Assembly (NCBI RefSeq): GCF_001984055.1
Contig: NZ_LYVO01000020.1
Coordinates: forward strand, 31,683-95,682
DNA length: 64,000 nucleotides
DNA from: Variovorax sp. KK3
GTDB taxonomy: Bacteria > Pseudomonadota > Gammaproteobacteria > Burkholderiales > Burkholderiaceae_C
Direction of reading: 5' to 3'
Position numbers and translations under genes: made by a program. The notes beneath the pieces are model-generated. The model was not told where the DNA came from and did not search any database. It saw nothing but the letters and a program-made list of their open reading frames with translations. This document shows positions 25,455 to 34,250 of this stretch, piece by piece. Position 1 is the first letter of the stretch. Every line of letters begins with the position of its first letter.

Positions 25455-26069
25455 ATGGACAAGTCAAAGGGCGCCGACACCTCGGCAACTGCCAACTTTC
25501 TCAAGCAACAGCTGCGTTCCGCACTGATCGAGCAGCGCCTTGCGATGCCTGACCGGCTGCAGCGTGCCGATCTGCTGCAACGCGTGATGCGCATCTGGCT
25601 GGTGGGCCGGCCCGACACGGTGATCGGTGCCTATTGGCCGATCAAGGGCGAGTTCGATCCGCTGCCCGCGCTGCACCGCTGGAAGGAAGACGGCGAACTG
25701 CAAGGCGAGCGGCAACGCCGCCGCATCGGCCTTCCGGTGGTGGACAAGGTGCACAAGACGCTGACCTTCCATGCGTGGTACCCGGGCTGCCCGATGGAGA
25801 ACGACGCCTACGACATCCCCAAGCCCAAGGACACCGAGCTGATCGTGCCGACGCTGCTCTTCGTGCCCTGCCTGGGGTACAGCGCGGGCGGCTATCGGCT
25901 GGGCTATGGCGGCGGCTTCTACGACCGCACGCTGGCTGCGCTGGAGCCGCGGCCCTTCACGGTCGGGCTGGGCTTCACCAATGGCTTTCTCGACGACTTC
26001 GAGCCCGAGGCACACGATCTTCCTTTGGACGCGATCCTGAACGACAACGGGGTCGTCTGGCCTGTCTAG
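25455..26069 (+). CDS. 5-formyltetrahydrofolate cyclo-ligase family protein
   Basis: 204 residues. The C-terminal signature LGYGGGFYDRTLAAL binds ATP/folate, preceded by LIVPTLLFVPCLGYSAGGYR; the N-terminal LRSALIEQRLAMPDR carries the conserved Arg of the family. It converts 5-formyl-THF to 5,10-methenyl-THF. In proteobacteria it usually follows 6S RNA (ssrS); no 6S RNA could be placed in the nine-base gap to the divergent slt gene. Confidence 0.9.
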   Translation: MDKSKGADTSATANFLKQQLRSALIEQRLAMPDRLQRADLLQRVMRIWLVGRPDTVIGAYWPIKGEFDPLPALHRWKEDGELQGERQRRRIGLPVVDKVHKTLTFHAWYPGCPMENDAYDIPKPKDTELIVPTLLFVPCLGYSAGGYRLGYGGGFYDRTLAALEPRPFTVGLGFTNGFLDDFEPEAHDLPLDAILNDNGVVWPV

Positions 26070-26081
26070 GCGCTTCCCCGC

Positions 26082-27065
26082 TCAGTCCATCTGATCGATG
26101 GTGTCGGGGTCCGGCACTTCGCCGATGGTCTCGCGCGTGATGGCGGCCTGCGCCTCCAGCCAGTCGCGAAAGGCCTGGATTTCCGGCCGCTGCGTGCTGC
26201 GCGGGCCGACCAGGAGCCAGTAGGCCATTGGTGAATCGAGGCCGTGCTGCGGCAGCACCTGCACCAGGTCGCCGTTGGCCAGGCTTTCGGCGATGAGCGA
26301 GCTGCGCGCCAGCACCACGCCTTGGCCGGCCAGCGCGGCCTGCACCATCTGGTAGGCGTAGTTGAAGTAGAGCCAGCGCTTGGGCTGGGCGCGCTGCAGT
26401 TCGTTCACGTCGAACCAGCGCCGCCAGGTCAGCCACTCGAGATGCGTGCGGTGCGCGTCGCCGGCTTCGATGAGCGTGAACTTCGCGATGTCGGCCGGCG
26501 ACTTGATGGGCGGGCTGCTCTTGATCAGCCACGGGCTGGCCACCGGCGTGAGCGTCTCGCCGAAGAGGCGGATGGCGCCGCTCGGCATGCTGGAAGCCGG
26601 GCCGTAGCGCAGCGCGATGTCGATGTCCGCCAAGTCCATGTCGACCGCCGAATCGGTGGCGTCGATGCGGATGTCGATGTCGGGGTTGTCTCGCTGAAAG
26701 GCCTCGAGCCGCGGGATCAGCCACATCGACGCGAAGGACGCGAAGGTGGTGAGCGACACGCTCTTGCGCCCCGCGCTCTGCCGTATCTGCCGCACGGCGC
26801 CGTCGATGCGCGGCAGCGCCTGCTGCACCGCCAGCAGCAGTTGCGCACCGGCGCTGGTGAGCTCGACGGCACGCGTGTGGCGCAGGAACAGGCTCACGCC
26901 CACCTCTTCTTCAAGGGACTGGATCTGCCGGCTCACGGCCGACTGGGTGAGCGCCATCTCCTCGGCGGCGGCGCGGAAGTTCAGGTGCCGGGCCACCGCC
27001 TCGAAGGCGCGCAGATGGCCGGCCGAGATGGGGCGGGAGCGCAGGTGGGTCTGCGAGTACTGCAT
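26082..27065 (-). CDS. LysR-type regulator, GcvA-like
   Basis: 327 residues. The helix-turn-helix is at about residues 18-76 (HLRAFEAVARHLNFRAAAEE, TQSAVSRQIQSLEEEVG). The effector domain starts near SVSLTTFASFASMWLIPRL and continues with IDIALRYGPASSMPSG, close to the GcvA subgroup. It is divergent from a DUF2917 gene across a 168-base spacer, so that gene is its likely target. It converges with fau, 12 bases apart. Confidence 0.88.
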   Translation of the reverse strand: MQYSQTHLRSRPISAGHLRAFEAVARHLNFRAAAEEMALTQSAVSRQIQSLEEEVGVSLFLRHTRAVELTSAGAQLLLAVQQALPRIDGAVRQIRQSAGRKSVSLTTFASFASMWLIPRLEAFQRDNPDIDIRIDATDSAVDMDLADIDIALRYGPASSMPSGAIRLFGETLTPVASPWLIKSSPPIKSPADIAKFTLIEAGDAHRTHLEWLTWRRWFDVNELQRAQPKRWLYFNYAYQMVQAALAGQGVVLARSSLIAESLANGDLVQVLPQHGLDSPMAYWLLVGPRSTQRPEIQAFRDWLEAQAAITRETIGEVPDPDTIDQMD

Positions 27066-27233
27066 GGGAGAGTCCGATGCGGGTCGGCCCGATTGATGCG
27101 AAAGCGGAATCAGTAGGCTACCGCGTTTTCATTGGACCGCCAACGGAGGAGCGCCGATCATTCATTCCCGAAGCGCGATGTTGCGCTGATCTGGAGAAAC
27201 CTCTTCCGTTCTCTTCCTTCTTAGGAGCCCAGT
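27066..27233. promoter_or_regulatory. Divergent promoter region, LysR gene and second DUF2917 gene
   Basis: This 168-base spacer contains an imperfect dyad, GAAAGCGG with CCGCGTTTTC about 13 bases apart near 27100-27133, suited to a LysR regulator. AGGAG lies seven bases before the DUF2917 ATG at 27234. I see no convincing -35/-10 pair. Confidence 0.35.
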
Positions 27234-27557
27234 ATGTCTGCCGTCTGCACCACCACCACCACGTTCCCGTCGTCCCCGGTCCTGGCCAAGCGCCCGGCCA
27301 CCGTCCCGCCGGCCGTGCGCCGCGGTGCCTGGCAACTGGGCTACGGCGAGGCGACCAGCATCAAGGCCTCCAGCGCCAGCATCCTGCGCGTCCGCCAGGG
27401 CCGCGTGTGGGTGACGCGCGACGCCACCGCCCAGTGGGGCAGCGAAGACCTGGTGCTCGCACCGGGCGAGACGCTGCGCATCGAGGCCGGCGAACGCATC
27501 GTGATGGAGCCGTGGGACACCCATGGCGCCACCTACAGCTGGGACGCCGCGGCCTGA
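27234..27557 (+). CDS. DUF2917 protein (second copy)
   Basis: 107 residues. The core, GAWQLGYGEATSIKASSASI then LRVRQGRVWVTRDATAQWG and LAPGETLRIEAGERIVMEPW, matches DUF2917, with the RVWVTRD motif that is weaker in the copy at 9573. Function unknown. AGGAG is a good ribosome-binding site before the ATG. It is divergent from the GcvA-like regulator, repeating the regulator/DUF2917 arrangement at 9.4-9.6 kb. Confidence 0.8.
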   Translation: MSAVCTTTTTFPSSPVLAKRPATVPPAVRRGAWQLGYGEATSIKASSASILRVRQGRVWVTRDATAQWGSEDLVLAPGETLRIEAGERIVMEPWDTHGATYSWDAAA

Positions 27558-27579
27558 ACGCCTGTTCCGTGACGTCGTT

Positions 27580-27972
27580 CTAGATATCGAGCCGGGGGCG
27601 CAGCGCGAGGAATTGCGCCAGCGCCTCCGCGCCGTCGAGCATGCACAAGTCCTCGACGTGATCGGTTTCCTCGACATGGGCCAGCCCCATGTCGAAGCGC
27701 AGGTAGCGGCGAACGTCGAGCGCACCTTCGTGCAGCACCTTCATCTCCACGTGCCGCGGATCGGCCTCGATCCGATCCAGCAGGCGCAGCACGTTTCCGC
27801 GCGGCCCCTCGATGTGATGGCAGAAGTGCATGCCGTCGAAAACCAGCAAGCCCGTGATCGACTCGTGCGCGTTGCGCGCGCGGGCCTGGGACACGATGTG
27901 GCCGACGGCGTCGGTCGGGCACTGGGGCGCCAGCAGGCTGCAGTAAAGGATCTCGTGAAGCGGCTCGGACAT
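27580..27972 (-). CDS. BLUF-domain protein with the photoactive glutamine replaced by His
   Basis: 130 residues from the ATG at 27972; longer readings run into the divergent gene. The flavin-binding BLUF fold is clear: the Tyr at residue 10 (ILYCSLL), the Asn at 34 (ARNAHESITGLLVFDG), and the FxQxLEG motif, which here reads FCHHIEG, so the conserved Gln is H52 (codon CAT at 27817-27819). The usual Trp near the C-terminal strand is also Phe, in YLRFDMGLA, while the Met is kept. It is a stand-alone short BLUF protein with no output domain, divergent from a Crp/Fnr regulator. The family is firm, but light sensing is doubtful. Confidence 0.85.
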   Translation of the reverse strand: MSEPLHEILYCSLLAPQCPTDAVGHIVSQARARNAHESITGLLVFDGMHFCHHIEGPRGNVLRLLDRIEADPRHVEMKVLHEGALDVRRYLRFDMGLAHVEETDHVEDLCMLDGAEALAQFLALRPRLDI

Positions 27973-28062
27973 GCGGGGGATCGATGGGCGAGGGGAGTGT
28001 AGGAGTGCGCTTCCAGTTGCGAAATGTGAAAAGACATACGCCGTCCAGCCTATATTCCGGCG

Positions 28063-28833
28063 GTGAACTTCGAGGAACATCTCCAAGCCATTCCGCCGCC
28101 GGCGGGTGAGCATCCATGCCATCGCTGCGCCCTGCGCGGCAACTCTGCCTTCCTGCCGGTCTCGGCAGAAGACCTGCGCGTCATCGAGTCCTTCCGCAAT
28201 GGGGCGCGCGTGGTGGAAGCAGGCCGGCCGGTGATCGAGGAAGACCGCCCGAGCCCGCAGCTCTACACCATCTATTCGGGCTGGGCGTTCCGCTACAAGA
28301 CGCTGAGCGACGGCCGCCGCCAGATCCTCGGCTTCCTGCTGCCGGGCGACTTCATCGGCCTGCAGGACGAATTCGCCGACAGCCATACGCACGGCGTGGA
28401 AGCCGTCACCGACGTCACGCTCTGCACCTTCGTACGCGAACGGCTGTGGCCGCTGTTCCAGGCGCAACCGAAGCTGGGTTACCACATCACCTGGCTGGCC
28501 GCGCGCGAAGAGAAGATGGTCGACGACAACCTGGTCACGGCCGGCCGGCGCAACGCGGCCGAACGGGTCGCGATGCTGCTGATGCACTTGTACCGCCGTG
28601 CCGAGCGCGTGGGCATGGCGCGCGAAGGCTGGGTGGAGTTTCCGTTCAATCAGCAGCACATCGCCGACGCGCTGGGCCTGTCGCTGGTGCACACCAACAA
28701 GACGTTGCGGCGCCTGCAGCGGCTCGGCCTGTATCGGCTGGAAGGCGGCTGGCTGCGCATCATGGAGCCGCATGCGCTCGAGGCGCTGGGCGACTACTTC
28801 GAGCGTCCGTTGCAGCCCACACCGTTGATCTGA
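28063..28833 (+). CDS. Crp/Fnr-family regulator, GTG start
   Basis: 256 residues. An N-terminal cyclic-nucleotide-type beta barrel (roughly 35-130) is followed by a Crp-type helix-turn-helix, FNQQHIADALGLSLVHTNKTL. Cysteines at 19, 22 (HPCHRCALR) and 121 recall Fnr, but the third N-terminal cysteine of Fnr is missing, so an oxygen-labile [4Fe-4S] cluster is unlikely. A TATATT hexamer at 28051-28056 puts the expected transcript start at about the GTG itself, and no Shine-Dalgarno is seen, so translation may be leaderless. Divergent from the BLUF gene across 90 bases. Confidence 0.85.
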   Translation: MNFEEHLQAIPPPAGEHPCHRCALRGNSAFLPVSAEDLRVIESFRNGARVVEAGRPVIEEDRPSPQLYTIYSGWAFRYKTLSDGRRQILGFLLPGDFIGLQDEFADSHTHGVEAVTDVTLCTFVRERLWPLFQAQPKLGYHITWLAAREEKMVDDNLVTAGRRNAAERVAMLLMHLYRRAERVGMAREGWVEFPFNQQHIADALGLSLVHTNKTLRRLQRLGLYRLEGGWLRIMEPHALEALGDYFERPLQPTPLI

Positions 28834-28956
28834 TCGGGCCGCTGGCTTGCCGGGTGGTCACGGGCTTCGCGTATCGTAGAGGCCCGTCTGCATTTGCAGG
28901 CGCTGCCACCCACCCGGCGCCCTGCCGGCCAATCCCCTGACCGCCGCCGCCCACCC

Positions 28957-30261
28957 GTGAAGCTCCTGCCCCGTCTGCGCCAGATCGCCATGGTCGGCGG
29001 CGTCGAAACCTTCGGCGTCGCCATCGGCGGCATTGCCGGCCTGCTCATCGTCAACGTGCTGCCGAAGGACCAATACGCGGCCTACACCTTCCTCGTCGCC
29101 TGCATGACGCTGATCCTGGGCGTCACCGACCTGGGCCTGGCCCATTGCTGCCTGCCCATCGTCGGTCAGCGCGCGGGCGAGCGGAACTGGGTGGTGGGCG
29201 TGTGCCACCAGGTTTTTCGCAAGCGCTGGTACCTGCTCGGGCTGGGGCTGGCAGTGGTGGTGCCCTATTGGTTCTACAGTTCGCAGCAGCATGCGTGGTC
29301 GGGCTGGCCGTACTGGGTGGCGTCGCTGATGATGGTGTCGGTGGTGCTGCTCACGCTGCGGGAACACTACGCCAGCACCGTGCTGCTGATCCTGAGCCAG
29401 ATCTCCACGCTGAACCGCGTGGCCTTCAGCGCGCACAGCGTGCGCATCGGCTTCGTGGGGCTCGTGCTGCTGCTGCCGATCACTTCGTGGTCGGTGGTGG
29501 GCATCGTGGCAGCGACCGCCGCGGGCAGCTTCGTCAGCGTGCTGCTCTATCGCAAGGCCTTCCGGCGCACCGAGGTGCCCGATGCACGCCTCGACGGCGA
29601 GCCGGCGCGCAAGGTGGACAGCGAAATCATCCGCATCGCCAAGCCGCTGGTGCTGCCGGGCATCTTCTACCAGGTGCAGGGAGTCATCACCGTGTTCCTG
29701 GTGTCGCTGTTCGGCACCGCCAACATGCTGGCCGAGGTCGGCGCCTTCGGCCGGCTGGCCATGGTGTTGATCGTGGTCGACCGCGTCACCAACGTGCTGC
29801 TGTTCCCGGCCATCGCCCGCGCGCCCATGGGGCCGCGGCTGGGCACCATCGTCGCGCAGTCGCACATCGCCTACATCGCGATGGGCTCGCTGGTGCTGCT
29901 CACGGCCTTCTTCGTTCCGGACTGGTGGATCCTGCTGCTGGGCAAGCAGTACGCGAGCATGGCGCCGCTGGTGTGGATGGTGTTCCTGGCCTCGATCGTC
30001 ATGAACGCCTCGGGCTTTGCGTTCCGCACGTTGTCGGTACGCGGCGCGACCTCGGGGCAGACGTACAGCATCGCGGTGACGCTGATCACGCAGGTGCTCT
30101 TCCTGTGGCTGGTGGGCATCAGCGACCTGCGCTCGGTGCTGTGGTTCGGCATCGCGACCGCCCTGGCCAACTTCGGCTACCAGTACGCGCTGCTCGCGGC
30201 GCGCTGGGTGGGCTGGCGGCGCGAGCCGCTGCCCGAGGACGCGACTCAGGCGCGCCTGTAG
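28957..30261 (+). CDS. Polysaccharide flippase-like membrane protein
   Basis: 434 residues from the GTG at 28957; an ATG at 28990 is the alternative, and neither has a clear ribosome-binding site. About 12 hydrophobic segments with the Wzx/MATE-like pattern, for example ETFGVAIGGIAGLLIVNVLP at the N-terminus and a conserved charged loop in the middle (PARKVDSEIIRIAKPLVLPG). It probably moves lipid-linked or surface glycans across the inner membrane. It converges with and overlaps the glycosyltransferase gene by 16 bases. Confidence 0.75.
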   Translation: MKLLPRLRQIAMVGGVETFGVAIGGIAGLLIVNVLPKDQYAAYTFLVACMTLILGVTDLGLAHCCLPIVGQRAGERNWVVGVCHQVFRKRWYLLGLGLAVVVPYWFYSSQQHAWSGWPYWVASLMMVSVVLLTLREHYASTVLLILSQISTLNRVAFSAHSVRIGFVGLVLLLPITSWSVVGIVAATAAGSFVSVLLYRKAFRRTEVPDARLDGEPARKVDSEIIRIAKPLVLPGIFYQVQGVITVFLVSLFGTANMLAEVGAFGRLAMVLIVVDRVTNVLLFPAIARAPMGPRLGTIVAQSHIAYIAMGSLVLLTAFFVPDWWILLLGKQYASMAPLVWMVFLASIVMNASGFAFRTLSVRGATSGQTYSIAVTLITQVLFLWLVGISDLRSVLWFGIATALANFGYQYALLAARWVGWRREPLPEDATQARL

Positions 30262-31178
30262 ACCCGCCCGATCGCCGCGGCGATCTTGAGTGCCCGTTCG
30301 TTCTTGCGCAACTCGCCGTCCGAGTACACGCGGATCGGCGCGTTGGCGTAGCGCCAGTACCACTTGCTCGCAGCCGAGGGCGGCCGCCCCTTCAGCGCAT
30401 GGCCGATGAAGCCGCCGTGCCACGGCTTGATCGAGCCGATGGCGTGCGAGAGGTAGTAGCCGCCGGGCGCGAAGTCCATGGCTTCAGGACCGGCGGTGTT
30501 GAGCGGCGCTTCGGTCACGGTCAGCGCGTAGTTGAGCGCGTCCTGGTCGGTGGAATGGAAGAGGGCGGCCGAGCCACCGGCCTTGAGCTGCTTGGCGCCT
30601 TCGTTGTAGTCGACCACCAGGTCGCACAGCCGCCGCCACAGGTCGAGAAACTCGAAGTGCGCGCGCGACACCGCGATGAAGCCGGCGTTGTAGTAGCGGT
30701 CGAGCCCGCGCCGCGGCGTGGCGCCGTGCGGCTCGAAGAAGCGGGCCCACAACAGGCGCTTGGGGTGCCGCGCCGGAAAGCACCAGTTCACGTCTTCGGC
30801 CAGCGAGATGCCGTCTTCGCTGAACCAGCCGCACAGCGAGGCCCAGTCGCACTTGACCACGATGTCGGGGTCGATGTAGGCCACGATGTCCGCCCCGGGC
30901 GAGTGCATTTCGAACATCTCGCGGATGAAAGTCGGCTTGTAGTAGGTGAAGTGCAGCGGCGTGTCGAGCTCCAGCATGCGCAGCACCAGGCCCGCGCCCA
31001 CGGGAAACCGGCCACTGGCGCGGTCATAGGCCGGCGCATCGACGATCCAGCTGGGCAGGGCGCCCCGGTAGCCCACCCACAGTTCGCCCTGGTAGCCGGA
31101 GGCGATCAGCGAATTGGCCAGCGCCGCCACGCCGTAGTGGTAGTTCTTCTCGAAAAGCGTGCAGAGGGTGATGTTCAT
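30246..31178 (-). CDS. Glycosyltransferase-like protein (GT-A type, DxD motif)
   Basis: 310 residues. MNITLCTLFEKNYHYGVAAL opens a nucleotide-sugar-binding fold; IVAYIDPDIVVKCDW holds the DxD metal-binding motif; YYNAGFIAVSRAHFEFLDLW and STDQDALNYAL resemble GT8-type acceptor regions. The donor and acceptor sugars are unknown. Its neighbour is a flippase, suggesting a small surface-glycan locus. Confidence 0.75.
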   Translation of the reverse strand: MNITLCTLFEKNYHYGVAALANSLIASGYQGELWVGYRGALPSWIVDAPAYDRASGRFPVGAGLVLRMLELDTPLHFTYYKPTFIREMFEMHSPGADIVAYIDPDIVVKCDWASLCGWFSEDGISLAEDVNWCFPARHPKRLLWARFFEPHGATPRRGLDRYYNAGFIAVSRAHFEFLDLWRRLCDLVVDYNEGAKQLKAGGSAALFHSTDQDALNYALTVTEAPLNTAGPEAMDFAPGGYYLSHAIGSIKPWHGGFIGHALKGRPPSAASKWYWRYANAPIRVYSDGELRKNERALKIAAAIGRVYRRA

Positions 31179-31292
31179 GGAGGGCTGAGGGCCGGGGAAA
31201 TCTTGCGGGCGATGTGCGCGAGAGTGTAAACAAATGTTGTACTCGTGCTGCAGCGCATCCGCTCTACGGCCGGTTGGCCTGTGACGGATGCC

Positions 31293-32174
31293 TCAAAGCG
31301 CGGCGGCCAGTTGGTCCAGATCGCGCTCGTAGGCCTGCAGGCGTCGCACGGCCTGCTCGCGCTGGCGAGCGCTGGTGCTGTTGTGCAGCTCCGCCAGATT
31401 GCGGCAGCCTTCCTGCTGCAGCGCCTCCGCATGGTCGCGCCAGGCGCCGGGCGGCGGGCTGGCGATGTGCAGCACGTAGGTGTGGATGGCGGCACGCGCC
31501 TCGGTCGGCGTGGTGCGCACCTGCTGGAAACGGCGCAGCAGGGTCAGCGCTTCCTGCTGGCGCGTTCGGCGCTCCCGGTCGAGCAGCCGCGGGTCGAACA
31601 CCGACTGGGCCACCTGCGTCTTCAGCAGCTCGCGCTGGGCCGGCTCAAGCGGGCCGTAGAAGTCTTCGTTGCGCTCCAGGAAGCGGTCGAAGCGCTTTTC
31701 CTGCCAGCGCGCCGGCGTGCGGTCGAGCCATTCCTTGCGGTAGTCGGCATTGTTCTTCTCGTACTTGCGCTCGAGCTGCTGCAGCTGCGCCGAGCCCAGG
31801 CTCAGCGCCAGGGTGGTGCCGGGGCCCTCCGCCTGCACCGCCACGGCGAGCAGGCGTTCACGAATACGGTCGGCGAAGCCGCAGGCCTGCTGCGGCGTGA
31901 TGTCGCCCGGCGCCAGCGCCTGGGCCTCGCGCAGGAGGGCAGCCACCTTGGGCAACTCGTTGCGGCGGTGCCAGGCCAGCAGCTCGGCCAGCTCGTCGCG
32001 CACGCGCGGGGTCTGCGAGCCGTCGAAGTCGAGGTAGCCGTCCAGCCACCAGTAGCTCAGCTCGGGCAGGTTGTTGTAGGCCAGCTTGATCGTGCTGCAG
32101 GCGCCGAGCACGATCGTTGCAAGCACCACGCCGATAATTCGCGCCACCCAGAAGCAACGCAGTCGAGAAAGCAT
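31293..32174 (-). CDS. DUF6279-family lipoprotein
   Basis: 293 residues from the ATG at 32174; a GTG at 32147 would give a shorter lipoprotein signal. The lipobox is at VLGAC-STIKLAYNN, so it should be lipid-modified. The rest is helical and Arg/Gln-rich, with LPELSYWWLDGYLDFDGSQT near the N-terminus, the hallmark of DUF6279. Function unknown. The start codon overlaps the divergent glmU start by two bases (CATG at 32172-32175). Confidence 0.8.
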   Translation of the reverse strand: MLSRLRCFWVARIIGVVLATIVLGACSTIKLAYNNLPELSYWWLDGYLDFDGSQTPRVRDELAELLAWHRRNELPKVAALLREAQALAPGDITPQQACGFADRIRERLLAVAVQAEGPGTTLALSLGSAQLQQLERKYEKNNADYRKEWLDRTPARWQEKRFDRFLERNEDFYGPLEPAQRELLKTQVAQSVFDPRLLDRERRTRQQEALTLLRRFQQVRTTPTEARAAIHTYVLHIASPPPGAWRDHAEALQQEGCRNLAELHNSTSARQREQAVRRLQAYERDLDQLAAAL

Positions 32175-33597
32175 GAACAGGACTCCACAGGACAACCAGG
32201 AACCGGTCGACGTCGTCATCATGGCCGCAGGCAAAGGCACGCGCATGAAAAGCAGCCTGCCCAAAGTGTTGCATCGTTTGGGCGGGCGTGCGCTGGTGGC
32301 CCATGTGGTCGACACGGCCGGGCGCGTCGGCGCCCGCCAGGTCGTGGTGGTCACGGGCCACGGCGCCACGGACGTCGAAGCGGCATTGGCCCAAGGCGTG
32401 GCCGGCGTGGTGCCGCAGTTCGCGCGCCAGGTGCCGCAGCTGGGCACCGGCCATGCGTTGCAGCAGGCGGCGCCACTGCTGGCCGACGACGGCATCGTGG
32501 TGGTGTTGTCGGGCGACGTGCCCCTGATCGGCGAGGCCACGCTGCGCGACTTGGTCGCCCAGAGCGCAGGCCGCCGGCTCGCGCTGCTCACCATCGAGGC
32601 CGACGACCCGACCGGCTACGGCCGCATCGTGCGCGCGCCCGATCCCGAGGGCGAAGGCGAGATCCAGGCGATCGTCGAGGAAAAAGACGCCAACGAGGCG
32701 CAGCGTGCGATCCGCGAGGTCTACACCGGCGTGATGGCCGTGCCCACCCAGTTGCTGCGGCCCTGGCTCGCGCGGCTGGACAACCGCAACGCGCAGGGCG
32801 AGTTCTACCTGACCGACGTGGTCGGCCTGGCCACGGTCGACGGCGTGCCGGTGGTGACGCATCGCATCGACGACCTGCTCGAAGTGGCCGGGGTCAACAC
32901 GCCCGTTCAGCTGGCGGGGCTGGAGCGTGCCTTTCAGCGCCGCCAGGCCGACGCGCTGCTCGAGCAGGGCGTGCGCCTGGCCGACCCGGCACGCATCGAC
33001 GTGCGTGGCAGCCTGGTCTGCGAAGCCGACGTGGAGATCGACGTCAACTGCATCTTCGAAGGCGCCGTCTCGCTCGGCGCCGGCGTGCGCGTGGGGGCCA
33101 ATTGCGTGATCGCCAATGCACGCATCGACACCGGCGCGGTGATCCATCCCTTCACCCACATCGACGGCGAGAAGGCCGGCGCCACCGTGGGCGTGGCTGC
33201 GCGCATCGGCCCCTTCGCGCGGCTGCGGCCCGGTGCGCGGCTCGGGGCCGAAGTGCACATCGGCAACTTCGTCGAGGTCAAGAATTCGACGCTGGCCGCC
33301 GGTGCCAAGGCCAACCACCTGGCCTACCTGGGCGATGCCACGGTGGGCGAGCGCGTCAACTACGGCGCCGGCAGCATCACCGCCAACTACGACGGCGCCA
33401 ACAAGCACCGCACCGTGATCGGCGACGACGTGCACGTGGGCAGCAACTGCGTGCTGGTGGCGCCGATCACCATCGGCGCCGGTGGCACCGTGGGCGGGGG
33501 CTCGACCGTGACGAAGAGCACCGAGCCGGGATCGTTGACGGTGTCGCGAGGCCGGCAGGTCAGCATTCCCGACTGGAAACGCCCCAAAAAGAAGTAG
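32173..33597 (+). CDS. glmU: Bifunctional N-acetylglucosamine-1-phosphate uridyltransferase / glucosamine-1-phosphate acetyltransferase
   Basis: 474 residues. The N-terminal pyrophosphorylase has VVIMAAGKGTRMKSSLPKVL and STG-like LGTGHALQQA; the C-terminal left-handed beta helix has GNFVEVKNSTL, NHLAYLGDATVGERVNYGAG and the acetyltransferase NYDGANKHRT. It makes UDP-GlcNAc for peptidoglycan and LPS. The start is the ATG at 32173, needed to keep the strand VDVVIMAAG; it overlaps the start codon of the divergent lipoprotein gene. GlmS follows at 34251, separated by an Lrp-type gene. Confidence 0.96.
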   Translation: MNRTPQDNQEPVDVVIMAAGKGTRMKSSLPKVLHRLGGRALVAHVVDTAGRVGARQVVVVTGHGATDVEAALAQGVAGVVPQFARQVPQLGTGHALQQAAPLLADDGIVVVLSGDVPLIGEATLRDLVAQSAGRRLALLTIEADDPTGYGRIVRAPDPEGEGEIQAIVEEKDANEAQRAIREVYTGVMAVPTQLLRPWLARLDNRNAQGEFYLTDVVGLATVDGVPVVTHRIDDLLEVAGVNTPVQLAGLERAFQRRQADALLEQGVRLADPARIDVRGSLVCEADVEIDVNCIFEGAVSLGAGVRVGANCVIANARIDTGAVIHPFTHIDGEKAGATVGVAARIGPFARLRPGARLGAEVHIGNFVEVKNSTLAAGAKANHLAYLGDATVGERVNYGAGSITANYDGANKHRTVIGDDVHVGSNCVLVAPITIGAGGTVGGGSTVTKSTEPGSLTVSRGRQVSIPDWKRPKKK

Positions 33598-33630
33598 CCG
33601 CGCGGCTTTGGGAGGCGCGGCCGCCGGCGC

Positions 33631-34113
33631 CTATGCGCCGAGCGTCGGCAGCGGCATCCGCGTGTCGAACTTCGCGCGCTTCACGCTGAAGAAGGCCTTG
33701 ACGTTGCGCACGTTCGCATCGGTGGTGAACAAGCGCTGGGCGAGCGCCTGATAGCCCGGCATGTCTCGCACCGTCGCGATGAGGATGAAGTCGGGGCCGG
33801 GCGAAACGCGGTAGCACTGCTGCACGGCCGCGTCCGCCACGACGCGGTCCTCGAAGGCGTCGAGCGCGGCCGCGTCCTGGCGGTCCAGTGAAATCTCGAT
33901 CACGGCGGTGAGCAAGCCTCCAATGCGATCCGGGTCGACGATCGCGACCTCGCGGGCGATCCAGCCGCTTTCGCGCAGCCGCCGAACACGGCGCAGGCAG
34001 GTGGCGGGCGACAAATCGAAGCGCTCGGCCAGCGATTGGTTGCTGGCCGAGGCATCGTCCTGCAGGGCGTTGAGTAGAGCAATGTCTACATCATCCATGG
34101 CTAAAAAGTTCAT
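33631..34113 (-). CDS. Lrp/AsnC-family regulator
   Basis: 160 residues from the ATG at 34113; TTG 34119 and ATG 34098 are alternatives, and none has a clear ribosome-binding site. The N-terminal helix-turn-helix is visible in [35 protein letters not shown]. The C-terminal ligand-binding RAM domain follows ([19 protein letters not shown]). It senses an amino acid or derivative. It is divergent from glmS across an AT-rich spacer and may regulate itself, glmS, or both. Confidence 0.88.
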   Translation of the reverse strand: MNFLAMDDVDIALLNALQDDASASNQSLAERFDLSPATCLRRVRRLRESGWIAREVAIVDPDRIGGLLTAVIEISLDRQDAAALDAFEDRVVADAAVQQCYRVSPGPDFILIATVRDMPGYQALAQRLFTTDANVRNVKAFFSVKRAKFDTRMPLPTLGA

Positions 34114-34250
34114 ATCCAAGCGTTGATTGGAATTTTATTTCAACAAATGAGAGTGATGAAATTTATAGCCAAATATCGTATTCGATTGACGACAAATTTC
34201 TAGCCGACCCGCCTACGATCCTGCCTCTTTCCCTCAGCAGGAGTACTTCC
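34114..34250. promoter_or_regulatory. AT-rich divergent promoter region, Lrp-type gene and glmS
   Basis: The spacer is conspicuously AT-rich for this genome. GAAATTT (34158-34164) and AAATTTC (34194-34200) are perfect inverted 7-mers 36 bases apart. AGGAG precedes the glmS ATG by about eight bases. This suits wrapping by an Lrp octamer, but no exact Lrp box can be asserted. Confidence 0.4.
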
